Below are positions 12,608 to 25,103 of a stretch of DNA of 64,000 nt, one piece after another. Numbering within the stretch: position 1 is the stretch's first letter; every line of letters starts with the position of its first letter. Made by a program: the position numbers and the translations under genes. This stretch comes from Ceratocystis colombiana (lineage: Eukaryota; Ascomycota; Sordariomycetes; Microascales; Ceratocystidaceae), in NCBI GenBank assembly GCA_026419805.1, contig JAOSLS010000022.1, forward strand, positions 62,001 to 126,000, written 5' to 3'. The notes under the pieces were generated by a model. It did not search any database. It saw only the letters and a program-made list of their open reading frames with translations, and was not told the DNA's origin.

Positions 12608-13194
12608 TTAGACATAGACGCCCACTGCGCAAAACATGTATACCACGCCAAAACTACAGCAACAAGCAAAGCCCACCAGAAAAGCGGACGTTGATTATGT
12701 TAGAAAGAGAACAGGACAAGGCTGACAGCGGGGGAATAGTTAAGAAGGAGCCACGAGGCTGAAAAAAAAGGCCAAACAGAGCCAGAGGATAGAGACGGAA
12801 AGCGAAAATGACTTACGCAAATGCCGCTGACGACGGGATCGCAAGAAGCGGAATATTGACAATTGAGCGCTCTACCGACATTGTTAGCAAGCAAGCACCA
12901 CACCAAAACACTACAAATACTACTGTCACTACTACCACCATCACCACCACAAAAGCACGGGATTCATAGTCCAGCCACTATCACGGGTTCAATCAAACTA
13001 TACTTCAAGAAGCAAAAAAAAAAAAATCAAAAGAAAAAGTAAAAGAAATTCTTACTGAGAGTAAATACACCAGCTAGCAGTGCCGCTGTGAGCACCAAAG
13101 AGAAACCCACAGTAAAATGTGAGTCCTTATCCAGTGCTGGCGCAAACGGGCTACCGTGCGAAGCCGTCCATAGGGCTTGTACAGAGGCGTCCAT
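12608..13194 (-). CDS. OST5: Ost5/TMEM258, oligosaccharyltransferase subunit, 79 aa
   Basis: A very small gene in three exons: 13056-13194, 12817-12871 and 12608-12653, with introns of 184 and 163 nt using GTAAGA/GTAAGT donors and TAG acceptors. The joined product is 79 residues. It shows the Ost5 pattern: an N-terminal SPFAPALDKDSHFTVGF, a first membrane segment (VLTAALLAGVFTL), a short basic link (KRSIVNIPLL), and a second membrane segment ending in FGVVYMFCAVGVYV at the stop. Family role: small subunit of the endoplasmic-reticulum complex that transfers glycans to asparagine. The ATG at 13194 was chosen because it gives the usual length; an in-frame ATG 19 codons upstream is less likely. 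No single exon is long enough to stand out alone, so the gene is easily missed. Confidence 0.87.
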
Positions 13195-13742
13195 GGCGAA
13201 GGATGGATTTGATATGTACGAAGGAGAGTGCGTTGTGATGGAGAGAGACAAAGCGGGGAGAGCTGTATATTTGTATGAGGGGTATCTGATTTGTATTCGT
13301 CTGTTCGTTCGGAGTCAATTCGTCGGTCGTCGCTATCGTCACCTTGATGTTGAATGTAAATCGTGGCTTTCTCACTAGAGTTGTAGCAGCTTGTTACTTA
13401 GCCCGCTCTTGATTTGTGATTGGTTGGTTCCTAAACTTTCTAATTGCTGTAACTGACTTGGAGTAGCAGCTGCTGTCAGCTGGCTGGGATATTGAAAGAG
13501 GATTAAGGATTTTTACAAACCCTAGTGTATGTTGAACTTGAGCTTGAGCTTGACCATAATGCGTGCTAAAAATAAGATTCAAAACTAGTACGACACTCCA
13601 AAAGTGATCATACTTCTAATAGTTAACTAAACAGCTACAAATAATTATTCGAGATATGATTATGTGACAACATATTCTCCCATAAGAGCACCTGACCCTA
13701 AACATAAAACCCTGACGTGAGTCGCACCCAACCTTTACTATC
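13195..13742. other. Intergenic, 548 bp
   Basis: Promoter of OST5 and 3' flank of the DUF7514 gene. It contains small inverted CTTGAG/CTCAAG motifs near 13525-13550 but nothing I can assign. Confidence 0.5.
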
Positions 13743-16140
13743 TCAATAATACACTCCGGTCATCCGTTGTCGAACCCGCTCTGTCTCTACATGGCTCTTC
13801 GATCTGCGAATCTGACCCATATCACCACGTCCAATACCTGCACTGGTAGGCGTGCGCAATGAGCCAGTATGTCGCTCATATCTATCTGCGGTTCCAGTGT
13901 CCCGCCGACTTCGAGTTGTGTGATGGTATCTTTTCCCTTTCACTGTGGACTCGTCATCGTCTTCACTATCCTCAGTGTCTTCAGTGTAGTTGCTGTCGTA
14001 GGTATCGCCATCTTCCGACATTTCAAACTGAAGAATATCATGTCTGCGGGCTGCAGAACTAGATGGGGGCAACCGCGTGCGTGTTTTTGAGGCGCGGACG
14101 CCCGCTTTGACATCTGCGTCAAGCCTATCGCGGTTGCGATCCCGATCTCGCGATCTCCATTCGTCGTGGTCTCTATCTCTTCCTCTTTCTCTAGTCCTAG
14201 CTCGGTCCCGGTCTCGGTCTCGGTCGCGATCGCGATCGCGATCGGACCTGTGTTCTCGTTCGTATTCCCGTTCGCGGCTACGCACACGCTCTTTCTCTGC
14301 TTCTCGTGATGACTCGCGCGATGCTTCTTTCTCGGCAGCCGTGGAGGTGAAAGCGTTCCAGAAAGACTCTAGCATGTGTGCACCATTGCGATGCTTGCTT
14401 TTGGCTGATTTCGGGTATGTTGTCGGGCTTACGTTAGCGCTGCTGGAGTAGATGTAGTCGTCATTCTCGTCGTCTAGTTGCTTGGCAGTTCGACCAAAGT
14501 AGTGATTCCGGGGTGAAGACGAGATGATAAAAGGCACGGCACGAGATGCCGCTTTATCCATAGATACGCGGATTCGTGGGGTGCTGCTCATGGGGATAGC
14601 TCCAGATGCGGTTTGCCCATGCTCAGCCCGGTGCCTATGACTTCGCCGGCGCGGCGATGATGTTTCAGGGGTGTTTATGTGTCGATTTTCCATATCAGGG
14701 GGAAATGACCCATTGGACCCCATAGAGCCATGGGGCGAAGGTGTGAATGAGGTCTGGTGGATTGGGGTTGTGACCGAAGAATGGCGGAGGATTTGAGGTG
14801 GGGTCCATGTATGGGCCTGGTAAGAATAACTGTGTGATTGGAAAGTAGGGGTATGGCGACGGCCGTCTACACCTCCATCGCGGGGGTAGTTGTGCATGGG
14901 GTTGGTCGTAGGGCTATCCTGATACTTGGGTAATGGTGTTTTAGAGGTATCATAGTACTTGGTAGCTATTTCAGGGCATTCGTAGTACATGGACCTGTCC
15001 TTGTCATACTTTGAAGTATGCTCAAAGCTCCTCATGCGTGTCTGACCACGGTGTCGATGGCCATCGCCAATATCATGGCTGGTGGTGGTCTTTTCAGGGA
15101 GGAAAGATGCGGATGTGGAGCGAATATGGGAGCGCAGGAAAGAACGCTTTGCGCTAGTTGCTTCAGCTTCTGGCGACTTGGAGGATTTTGATTTCGAAGT
15201 TTTAGATACTGGTTCGGCATGTTTTGCGGAAGATGAGGCGGTTGCAGTGGGATGGAGCTTGGAAGAGTCTGCCTGTTTGGAATCAGGCGCAGGCGCGGAT
15301 TTAGCCTCGGATTCGTGTTCTTTCTGGCGTTTTTCGCGTCGCTCATGCTTTTCGCGTTTTTCGCGCTTTTGTTGGTGCTCAAGACGTTTCTTAAGTTTGT
15401 CACCACAGCGGTTGTGCCAGTTTGTCACCTCCGGGTCAGGTGTTCTCCGGAACACAACAGAAGGCAGATTTGGGGGAAATCGCTGCCCAGTGACGGGGTG
15501 CCTAAGACAGAAGTTTTGAACAGCATACTGGAGGTAGGCGATATTGTCTTCGGGGCTAAGAAGAATCTGCAGCGAAAGCCATCGTACGAATCCTTCTCTA
15601 GTCAGGGCTGGGATGGATGGTGGTTCATAGGGATTAGAGGTAGGCTCTAGACTGTGGAAGGCGCCAATAGTTCTTAGGATTTGTGACAAAGCAATCGCGT
15701 TGGTGTCAAGCCAAAAGCCTGCAGATTGCCGATGATGTCATGTTAGTGGGTTGGGCAAGAGTGAGTAGCTGAAAGGGACTCGGAAACTTACTGTCCCAGC
15801 TATCGCCAGTTGATACCAAACGATAGAAATCGGCCATTTTTGACGGAGTTAGGATCTTGCTGTTTAGATCGCCGATAGAAGAGGACTAGACAGAGTTAGC
15901 AGAAAATTAAAGAAGCGGGGTGATATGTGGTAGCGTGCTTACAATGTAGTCTGCCAAGGCAATAGCGAGATCGCAGAACTGGCGAGTTGCAACTGGGTGT
16001 TCGCCAGGCTGTTTGACAAACATATCTTTGTATATGATAGGCATATTTGGGGCTTGGGTAGAGGCCGAGTCTTTGGGGAGTGGAAACTCGGCGACAGGCG
16101 GGGCCGGGGCCGATGAGGTGGGGTCAGAACCGGGAGCCAT
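13743..16140 (-). CDS. DUF7514 domain protein with RD/RE-rich tail, 755 aa
   Basis: Three exons: 15943-16140, 15792-15885 and 13743-15718. Both joins are supported by frame and by the continuous motif SWDSFWLDTNAIALSQIL. The start is ATG at 16140. Residues about 20-215 form the folded part, with IYKDMFVKQ, the Phe-Trp-Leu-Asp block, and PALTREGFVRWLSLQILLSP followed by FCLRHPVTGQRFP and a WHNRC element; I recognise this arrangement as the fungal DUF7514 family, which has no established function. After a Lys/Glu-rich helix the remaining 500 or so residues are low-complexity, Ser/Arg/His-rich, with an alternating RD/RE run coded by 14100-14290. No enzyme motif is seen. The tail resembles RNA-processing proteins in composition only. 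Confidence 0.82.
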
Positions 16141-19100
16141 GTCGATGTAATTTTAGTTCATAGAAGAAGGACTAGGGAGGAGGAAAGAGAGCAGGCAGTA
16201 TAGTGAATGAGGCCCAGCAAATAGGCAGATTTATGGATCTGGTGCTTCCTGTTGAGGGAAAGGTGGTAGTGGAAGGGATAAGTAAAGGTATTGCAAGAAG
16301 GGACGCGCGAAGGGGAAAAGGAGCAAGGAAGACGGGAGAGAAGAGAAGAAAAGGAACGCAAAAGACTTGCAGAGAAGATAAAAGAAGGTATGGTATGCCA
16401 GCCACTATGAGACAACACAGTACCGTATGGCACAGCACGGCTGTGATTGTGGATTGAGGTAGAGTTTTTCTCTTTTTTTGGGCCACAGAGTAGGCTGAGG
16501 TTGAGGAAAAAAAATGAGTGTAGAAGAAGAGGCTGGCCAAAGGGAAAGGAAAAAGGCACCCGAGACCTAAGACGAGGCCAAAGCCCAAAGAAAGGCAGAG
16601 CAAAAATTCAAAAAAGCTACGGCCCAAGTGTGACAAAGCGCTGACTTAATTTGACGCGATCATGAACCATACGTGAGGCAGCAGAAGGTGCGGAGGGAAT
16701 AGGGAAGGTAACCAAGATTTGGGGGGCTTACAAAGCAGAGATTAAACAAGTAAAAAAGGCTATCAAAATAATATACAAGACATGGAACAGAAGGATAAAT
16801 AGAGCCAAAAGCGAAGAGTAAAAACACGAAGAGGGACAGTCCAGTCCGTACGACGTCACTACGAGGTGGCGGCGGGCTTTTTTCTTCTCCTTGCTGCATT
16901 GCCACAACTGCTATGGCTTCTGTTGCAAGCAAACGCATGGTAGGGATGTGGATCTTCTTTGCTGAGCCTTGCTTGGCTATTATGGCGCTTTCTTATCGCA
17001 TTTCTTGAATATTCCGTATTATATACCTGCGGAGTATAAAACGGGCCGTGCTTTGTTTGAAAGACATAGAGAGGGGGGCTGCGTCCTACTAGGTTGCTGA
17101 CAGCATGTTGGTTGTTCTTGCACTTACGCGTTGGCGATAACTCTGGCTTGATGGCAACATTGTTAGGCGTAGGCGAGCAACAAAACAAAGGAATGGAATG
17201 CCATTTGATGCTCTGGATATTATGACATCACACATAAAATCACAAGTCTCCGGGCGGCTAGCAAAGACAGGAAGGTTTAAGGTAGGTTGCTGGGGGGTGG
17301 GGGGTGCCCTGGACTAGGAACCAAGACAAAGACAAATCCCATGACGAGTTGATAAGAGGCTAAAAAGGCGGAAACAATGGGGTAGGGCCACAATCGGCTA
17401 TTACTCGGGGCCTATCGGTAGGACACCGGGTAAACTGCATGAAATGCTTTCACTGGCAGACTAGGGGGGGCGGCGCATCAAAGAAAAAGAACGGCGCATG
17501 TAGCAGTCGCCGGCAGAAAACTTGGTCTTATGTAATGGAGGAAGCTCGAGATTAGCTGTCGTGTTCTTGGCGGAATTTGTCGATAAGGAAGGAGGAAGAG
17601 TAGGTAGGGGTGGGCTATAGTACCAGAAGTCTGTATGCTAAAATTCCTGCTTGATTGGACAGGAAGAAGCCTGCGACTGTGTGGTCCTCGATGTATGGTA
17701 CTCTTGTTGCAGGATATGAAATTAACATTGCTTGCTGCAGAGGTAGATGTGTTTTATATGGTAGCAACTGAAAAGAGTGCTCAAGCAGTAATAACACTAC
17801 AAGACTGGAGGGGGCAAGCCTGGGGTAGTGGAAAGTCCCTTAATTCCGTCTCTTGTTGTTGGATCCTGCATTTACGAAGAATCTTGGCTACCTTCAGTCC
17901 AGCTACAGCGAACTGCTGGGGAAGGAATACCAGCAGAGGCCAGCTTCTTTTTTCGGCTTATGAGTCTAGTTGCTACTGCAAGGCAAGAGGTGGACTATAG
18001 GGTCGTGTAACTTGTGTGAGCCATGGGAGAGCGAAGGATAGTTAATTTTTTTTTTGCCGATTACCTACGAACCACGCTACTGATTACCGCTCTTTTTTTA
18101 GATAGGGACCTATGGGCACATTAGGGGGAGCTGGTAAGGTTAACGAGATCTGAATTTCATGGCTAGGGCAAAGTAGGTTGCCCTTTCCTTTCCCTATCCT
18201 TCTACTAACCATGGCCGCCGTCTCGCTACCGGCAAGCAAGCGAGTAGTACATTTATCAAACTGGAGTGGCGAGGACTCTATAGTAGTATTAGGATAGCGT
18301 CGAGTTGAGTTAAGATAGTAATGCCAGGCGCCTGAAATTTGTGGAGGGATTTTTCCCCCCCCCTAGATCAAGACAGAAGCTAGGATTTCTTGGTTGGCAT
18401 ATGACAGGAAGCAAAATTAAGAAAGAAATTGCGATGCACAGAGGTAGCAACATATGCTGGCAGGACAAAAGACGATGACAAGGAACAAGGACAATGAGGA
18501 CGACATGTTGCAGGTAAGCGGACGTGTGTATGTACGTATATGCATGGAGATGTATGCAAACAAGGTACGGGCTAGATTGGGTGTATATGCGTACATGTAC
18601 TGTAGTAGTACGTATGCTACAGCACATGGGGGTACTAAACATGCAACGTGCAACTCGCATGCATAACACAACGGAAGAGAGAAGAGAAAAGGGAGGACAA
18701 AGCCGGCTGCTGCGATTTACGACGTTGCGTGCGACGTTATAGCGAAAATAAAAACCCGAAAATACGTGGACAAAGTTTACGTCAAAGTTCTTGATCGAGA
18801 TCAGCAAAGTTCGTGATGTCGGATGCATGCGGCGTCTGTGGTCCTGTCCATGGTGTTCCTTGGACTTCAGTGGGTTCTGGTATCGGCAACTAGCTATTCC
18901 CAGGAAAGTGATGGAGGGCAGCAGCAAGGCAAGCAAGGAGCACTGAAGGGGCACGGATCAGGGCCGCTACTAGGCATCTTCGTCTGGGCCTGGTTGATGA
19001 AGCTTTGGCCTATCCAAGGTCAGGGGGTATTTTCTTGTTCTTGTAGCTATGGGAACAATTGGAAAGACTGGTGAACAAAGCTCGAAACTGTGGTGAACTG

Positions 19101-20501
19101 TGTGAAGAATGATGTGACTAGTGTTGTAGTTCTCTACAGCAACGCAAGCACAGCTTCTTGGTCTTCTCGGTACTTTTTCTTTTCTCTTTGCACGACAGAG
19201 GCGATGGGGGTGGAGGAGGCCTACTCGAGTTAGACGGGTGCTTTAAATAGATACTTCTATTAAGCACCGAAGCTCGTGATGAGCGGTGTTACATCTTGAG
19301 TGAGGGACATCATAATGATATGATGCTATTTCCAGCATGTGTTGGAGACACGCCGACTTACAGTCATCTTAATCCCTCCCTGATCTCTCTTCTTTTCTCC
19401 CCTTTTTTATTTTCGTTAGGCCTTGTCTATCTTGGCAGGCTTATTAGCTTCTTGGACTTGGGGAATAGACCAGACTAGACCTAAGACAAGGACTCTAGGG
19501 CGGGCGGTGATTCAGGTTCAGGGTCTCATTCTGCTTGCATGGCTGCTATGTACACCCCTTGGTCCCCACCTCCGGACCTGCCCGTACAATACACTCCCCT
19601 AGGACTGCTATCTCGTAGGCCGGGCTTCTGGATGCTTGGTCTGAGGTCCTTTCCATGGTAGGAACGGTAGCTGTGGTGACAAAAGTGGCGACTGTGCTAC
19701 GCCTTTTTCTTTCAATTTGGGGTTTTGCTTGCCTGGTTGAATTGCGAGACTTGGAAGCAAGAGTTGGCTTTTTCTTGGCCGCATCTCATCTCAGACAGTA
19801 GTTGAGAAGCCATGGTAAATACACCCCCCCGTGTTCCTCAGGCTAGCTAGGACCTTGTTTGCTAGGGTCCTATTTCTCAGGTTCACTAGACGTGGACACC
19901 CTTTTTCCTTTCCTTTCGTTCCTGTTGCTTATTGATTAAAGCCTCTCATCCATCCTTATTTGACCCGACACGAGACAGTTTGTGCATCAGAAGTCTAGTC
20001 GGAGGGTAAAAGGCCAAGAAGAGACTTAAGAGGGCAAGGACAACAGCACAGAGGAAGTGCGTGTGTGTGTGCGTGAGGGAGAGAGCGCGTGTATACGTAC
20101 AGACCTGTGGATATACATATGGATGAGCGCACGGCTACTAAAGCAGCAAAGAGCTGCAGCATTTGTGTAGAGACTTACTAGTACATTGAGAAGACGGCTT
20201 TTCCAGCTGCTTGTTCTTGGATTTTCAGGTTGCTTTTTGGGTTGGTGTCTGTAATTACGTTTATATGGAGAGGATTAAAATAAATATTTTTTGTCTCTTT
20301 TACGTCTTTTTCTCCCCATCCCATTGGCGTTTCCCTCTTCTCTTTATTTTATTTCATCTAATCTTTTTCTCCTCTTGCCTTTCTTGCCTTCCTTCCTTTT
20401 TTCCTTTTTCTTTTTGCTCTGTAGTTTTCTTCTTTTCTGTTTCTTTCTTGCTTTTCTTTTTTTGCTTCTTATCTGTTTTGCCCCTTTCTCTCGCTTAATG
20501 T

Positions 20502-20529
20502 TTGTGTGTGCGTGTGTGTGTGTGCGTGT
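20502..20529. repeat. Imperfect (TG)n microsatellite
   Basis: TG dinucleotides interrupted twice by CG, in the probable leader of the LIM gene. Confidence 0.85.
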
Positions 20530-20906
20530 CTGAGCATCTTCGACCTGCTATCAACGAAGCAGACACATTCACACGTTTACACCTACAACGAACTGTAACT
20601 TGGGTTTCCCATTCTCACTTTTCCATGGCTCTGAAGCTATAACGACGATAACGATAACCACTGCAATATTAACTTACTCAAGCCCAACTCGACACCGACT
20701 GCGCTAATATTAATTTTCACGACAAGTCATCGACACCTTTAGAGCCTCTTGCCGCTTTAATCTCTTCTTCGGCTTCCTAGCTCTTCTCTCGGCTTCCTCT
20801 CCTAATCAGCCTTCTCCTTTCAGTGCAGGGTTTGGTGCTGGTGTTGGGACTGCAAGGCTGGGAGAAAGAGCAGACTTGTGCCCACCGCCACCACCATAGC
20901 CTTCTG

Positions 20907-20927
20907 CTCTCTCTCTCTCTCTCTCTC
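20907..20927. repeat. (CT)n tract before the LIM gene start
   Basis: An uninterrupted CT run about 55 bp upstream of the LIM gene ATG. CT-rich blocks near start sites are common in filamentous fungal promoters. Confidence 0.85.
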
Positions 20928-20981
20928 GAATTCTCACTCTAGCACAACCAACAAACCTGATATCTTCCCCCTTAACGCACC

Positions 20982-23624
20982 ATGGCCGACTTTCGCGAGT
21001 CGGCCTTTATGCCGAAAGTCAAGTGTTCGCAATGCGGAAGCCAGGTCGAGATTTCTATGATGGGCGAGCACAAGTGTGGCAGCAGTGTAGCCGCCGTACC
21101 ACCACAACGTGAGCCATTTGCTTGTTTCCTTCTTCTTTAACTAGATAGCTAACAACGATACGACCATTTTGCTCTTTCAAGTGTCGCCCTCCATTTCTGA
21201 AGAAAGCTTTCAAGAGGTCCAGAAAGATCTAAAGCCTTCAGGTCTGGGTCGTGGCCCTCCTCCAAACCTTGACACGCGAGCAGCAAGTGAGTATTTTTTC
21301 TCCTGTTTGTTTTGCCTTTATCGCCAACTCCCTTTCTTTTCCTTGTTTCCCATCTTTCCATGTTTTTTTTTTTGCTCCCTAACCTCGCTTCCGGATCTCC
21401 ACCAAGTCAGCCCTAATTCTAACACCCCCTGCTTCCCTTCTCCCCTACAGACCAACCATTCCTCTCTCGTGGCCAACTCACCCCGAACAGTAACTCCGGC
21501 GGATCTCGATCTCTATCTCCACATACACCCGAAGGCCGCAATAACTCCAATGCCGGATTCCATGAGCCTGGCATAGCGCCAGAAGATCCTGTGCCTTCAC
21601 CCCGACGTCCAGGTGGCTACGGTGGCTTTGGAGCCTCCGACAATGACTCTCCATTCCAGCAGCCGTTGCCGTCCCCATCAAAGCCAGTAGGCTTATTGGA
21701 GCGCATGAATACCATTGCGCCTGGGCCCTTTGAAATACGCGGCCGCCAGGACAGCGCTACGCTAGGCGAAGCTCACGACATGCCAGCTATATCTGCCTCA
21801 AATAGATCTGCTAGCAATGCTTCTGCTACCATGGCCGCTGGCCCTTCTGCCAACAAACCCTCCGCTCCAGTTCAGCCACGCAAGAATGGCTACGGCGGCT
21901 TTGGACCCCCTTCGCCTTCTCCCTCACGTCCTACTTTCCCATCTGATGAGGAATTTGCCCCAAGGCCACTGGGTGACGGAGGCCGCGCAGGGACTTTCCC
22001 ACGTGCGGCCGAAACTAGCGCTACTTCTCCTGGAGGTAAATCACCAGTTAATGGCCATATGCGTACTCCTTCAATGCCTGGCCAAACTGGCCGCATGCTT
22101 CGCGACACTTCGAGACCACCACCTCCCCAAACTAGCCTCGTTCGGCCGCGAACATCTGGTCGTGAGGCCCCAGGAATCGACCTTGCTCAGGAGTTTGGAT
22201 CTAGTAACCCCTACCACTCAGCGAATGATAGTCTGTCATCAGGCGTCTCATCAGCATATACGGGATCGCCTAGCAAATCGTCTTCTCAGTCGTCAGTCGA
22301 TCCTCATAACGACCCGGAAAAGGATCTGGATGGACTCATGAACGATGTGCAACAATCATTTAATGGTATGGGCATGGGGTATTCAACTTCTCCAGAAAAC
22401 CATCATACCCTGTCCCACTCCCAGTCTCACGCTCCTGTTCAGCAAAAGGGCTTGATGCCATCATCTCACATCCCGCCTAATGGTTCACTGCACTCCTCAA
22501 AGCATAGTCCTTCAGAGCATAACCGCCTTCATTCCCCTCAGAATTCGGCAGGATCGACGCTACAGCAACCACAGGGCCCTTCGCGACGCCCTTCACGCGA
22601 TGATTCCTTTTCTCAGTCCCCGCAGCCTTCAAGGCCATACCCACCACGCCAGGGCTCCCTTGGCCAGGGTCCTCTTGATGTTTTTGGCTCACCTCGGGCT
22701 CGTTCTCGCCAGCCATCACGAGACGAATATCTTGGTGTCCAGCCGCAATCGCAGCAACAACACCCACAAACCCGTTCGCCTATGCGCACGCGCGATGAAT
22801 CTTCCACGCCATCTCCTCCTCGTGCCTCTCCTGGTGGTAGCACCGCATCCCCGCGGTCGACTGCTTCATCATCACGCGGTAACTGTAAATCATGTACTTT
22901 GCCCATTACTGGCAAGTCTATTTCATCTGCCGATGGTCGTTTGACTGGTCGCTACCACAAGGCTTGTTTCACGTGTACTACGTGCACAATGCCTTTTACA
23001 TCCGGCGAGTTTTATGTCTATTCTGACCGTCCATACTGCGAGCGTCACTATCATAAACTCAATGGATCATTGTGTGGCCGCTGTGGGCGCGGAATTGAGG
23101 GGCAATATCTCGAAGATGAACGTGCCATAAAGTATCATGTCAATTGCTTCCGTTGTGCTGACTGTTCCAGGCCACTGACTGACGGTTACTTTGAGGTCGA
23201 AGGACGCACTTACTGTGAGCGTGACGCATTGCGTCGGACATCACAAAGAGATGATGGCCACAACTCTAACGATCGTAACATGGGTCCCATCGGTCCAAAT
23301 GGCCCTCAGAAGGACTACCGCCCTGGCCCGCGAGGTCCCGGCCAAGGTCAAGGCTGGGGTCCGGGCTACCGCGGCGGACCGCCTCCAAACGGCATGAAAG
23401 GATCTGGTCCTCGTGGTCCAGGTATGGGTCCACCACCTCATATGAGAATGCCACCGAATGGCCCAAACGGCCAACAGTCGTCGATGGGGGGTCGCGGGGG
23501 GCCGGGGGGCCCGCAGCAGTTCGTGGGATTGCCGCGGGGCCAAAAAGTGCCGCCAAGCCAGTCAGGCATGGCGCCGCCCCGGCCACGAATGAACAAGCGC
23601 ATGACACGCATGGGCATGATGTAA
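20982..23624 (+). CDS. LIM-domain protein, paxillin-like, 801 aa
   Basis: Three exons: 20982-21108, 21182-21286 and 21451-23624. The ATG lies in a CACCATGG context. Residues 12-32 hold a small Cys/His motif (C15, C18, H30, C32; KVKCSQCG then MMGEHKC) typical of the N-terminus of this fungal family. Residues about 125-550 are Ser/Pro-rich with repeated YGGFG boxes. Two adjacent LIM zinc fingers follow at about 556-670 (CKSC...CTTC...CERH and CGRC...CADC...CERD). The tail is Gly/Pro-rich and ends in a basic Met-rich stretch. Family role: adaptor at cortical actin and polarised-growth sites. The tail DNA has G-homopolymers and an alternative open frame that continues past the stop (see the next entry), so the C-terminus is the least certain part. 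Confidence 0.85.
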
Positions 23625-23659
23625 ATGAAACTTCATCACAGAGCCAGAGTAAGAGCAGA

Positions 23660-24418
23660 GTGGTTCCGAGGGAGGGACATGCTAATTCTCCTGCACTGGG
23701 TGGGATATCGAGGAAGCAGACACAATCGCCAGTGCATACACCAAAACGCACCGGGAGTCCTGCATTATCTCAGCAGCTGCCACAGACACCTGTCAAGCAG
23801 ATCCGGCGTCCTTATTCGCCATCAACTTCTGTGTCGTCGTACCAGAGCATTGAGCCGCCTTCTACTGTTGCGTCACGGCAGTTGCAGCCCTGGTCCCAAC
23901 AGCGATCTCGGTCTCAGTCACCATCTCCCCTTGGACAGTATCGCGATCTTGACACTTCTGAACCGTTTCCGTCACCACCGCCAACATCTGGACCAGCATC
24001 TGTTGCAGCAGCACGCTCGCTTTCACCGTCTCCTTCCCCTTCGCAGCCTCCTCTACCATCTCCACCAGCAACCCTGCCAATACCAATGAAAGATCCGCAG
24101 GCCGGCTCCAGTCTGCGCCACCGTCGCATGCGGTCGCGCTTGAAGCCCCCTAGTAGCCTGTCGAACCTCTCTCTCTTCTCCATCTCGCCCAAGCAAGTTA
24201 CGGCGCATCCACTATCGCCCCTCGTCCTCCTCACCTCCCACATGCTCACATCGCCGTTAATATCGCCAAGCACACACTCCCCACCGTCATCTGCAGCAGC
24301 GGGTAGATCGCGCTCGCCGTCACCGCACCCAAGCCCTAACCTGGGCTATGGCGTACCAGCGAGTGCACGTCGACCAAGCCATGTCAATAGCCCGAGTCCT
24401 AGCCCGGGTAGGCCATGA
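23660..24418 (+). CDS. Ser/Pro-rich ORF without upstream ATG, possible alternative 3' exon of the LIM gene
   Basis: Coding-like frame of 252 residues with SP, RSP and TP repeats, beginning 36 nt after the LIM stop. The first codon listed is GTG, not ATG; the first ATG in frame lies around 24087. The frame stays open upstream through the whole end of the LIM gene to at least 23490. It could be (a) an alternative exon: a GT at 23422 and an AG at 23515-23516 would remove 95 nt and switch the LIM tail into this frame; (b) the result of a length error in the G-runs at 23484-23509; or (c) part of a separate gene. Nothing identifies a function. Confidence 0.4.
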   Translation: MVPREGHANSPALGGISRKQTQSPVHTPKRTGSPALSQQLPQTPVKQIRRPYSPSTSVSSYQSIEPPSTVASRQLQPWSQQRSRSQSPSPLGQYRDLDTSEPFPSPPPTSGPASVAAARSLSPSPSPSQPPLPSPPATLPIPMKDPQAGSSLRHRRMRSRLKPPSSLSNLSLFSISPKQVTAHPLSPLVLLTSHMLTSPLISPSTHSPPSSAAAGRSRSPSPHPSPNLGYGVPASARRPSHVNSPSPSPGRP

Positions 24419-25103
24419 GACGCATATTCCCCGCTGTTTTTTGTTGCCGCTGGAGAAAGGTCTGATTTTACAGACATGCTTCCCTAGCGAATATATGTCC
24501 CCCGTTGCTGATTTTGGTTGCTTTCATTTGCTGGGGGTACCAGTGTTTGATATATTTACTACTATTTCCCGTTAACGTTTAACATTTATCATCAACCACC
24601 TCATATATAATCTCTTCCCCCCTTTGTATTTAGCTGTCATGATTGCATCAAAGTCTACAGAGTGGCCCTCCCTAATTGTAGGAAGGAGTACTGCTGCAGC
24701 TCATCTCCCTATTATATATACCCCTGAAATATGTACTTGTTCCAGCCAGTATTAATATTAGTCTAAGATGTGAAAATGGTTGTGCTAAGCATGGCGGTAG
24801 TTGTGGCCGATAGATATACAGTGCGAGGTCCGTTTTGCTACGTAAAGATGCACTGTAGAAATAGTGGAGAACCATGGTGGAGACAAGCCCTGAACCGCTT
24901 TGGCTCTAGACTTCAAGTTGCACAGCAGCCTCCACTCTGGACTGCATCACATATTGTGGCATCAATGGCTTCTAAAACAGACATAATTATCCCTATATTT
25001 ACTCTCATCGTATTTCGCGTACTTATAGCAAGTATCCCTCCTGTATTGTGTTTTCATTTCCCTCGTTCTACTTTGGGCAGCTCTTTTTTCCCCACGTGCC
25101 GCC
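24419..25103. other. Intergenic, 685 bp
   Basis: AT-rich DNA with several TATATA stretches between two plus-strand genes; no gene seen. Confidence 0.5.

Larger units (their letters stand above)
16141..20981. other. Gene-poor region, about 4.8 kb
   Basis: No supported gene. The left side is purine-rich leader of the DUF7514 gene. The right side (about 20280-20980) is strongly pyrimidine-rich with TG and CT microsatellites and is the likely promoter and long 5' UTR of the LIM gene. Confidence 0.55.

Noticed and set aside
18310..19074. ORFs of 214 and 83 codons in the 16-21 kb region
   Set aside because: No domain, no splice-supported extension, and composition like the surrounding non-coding DNA.
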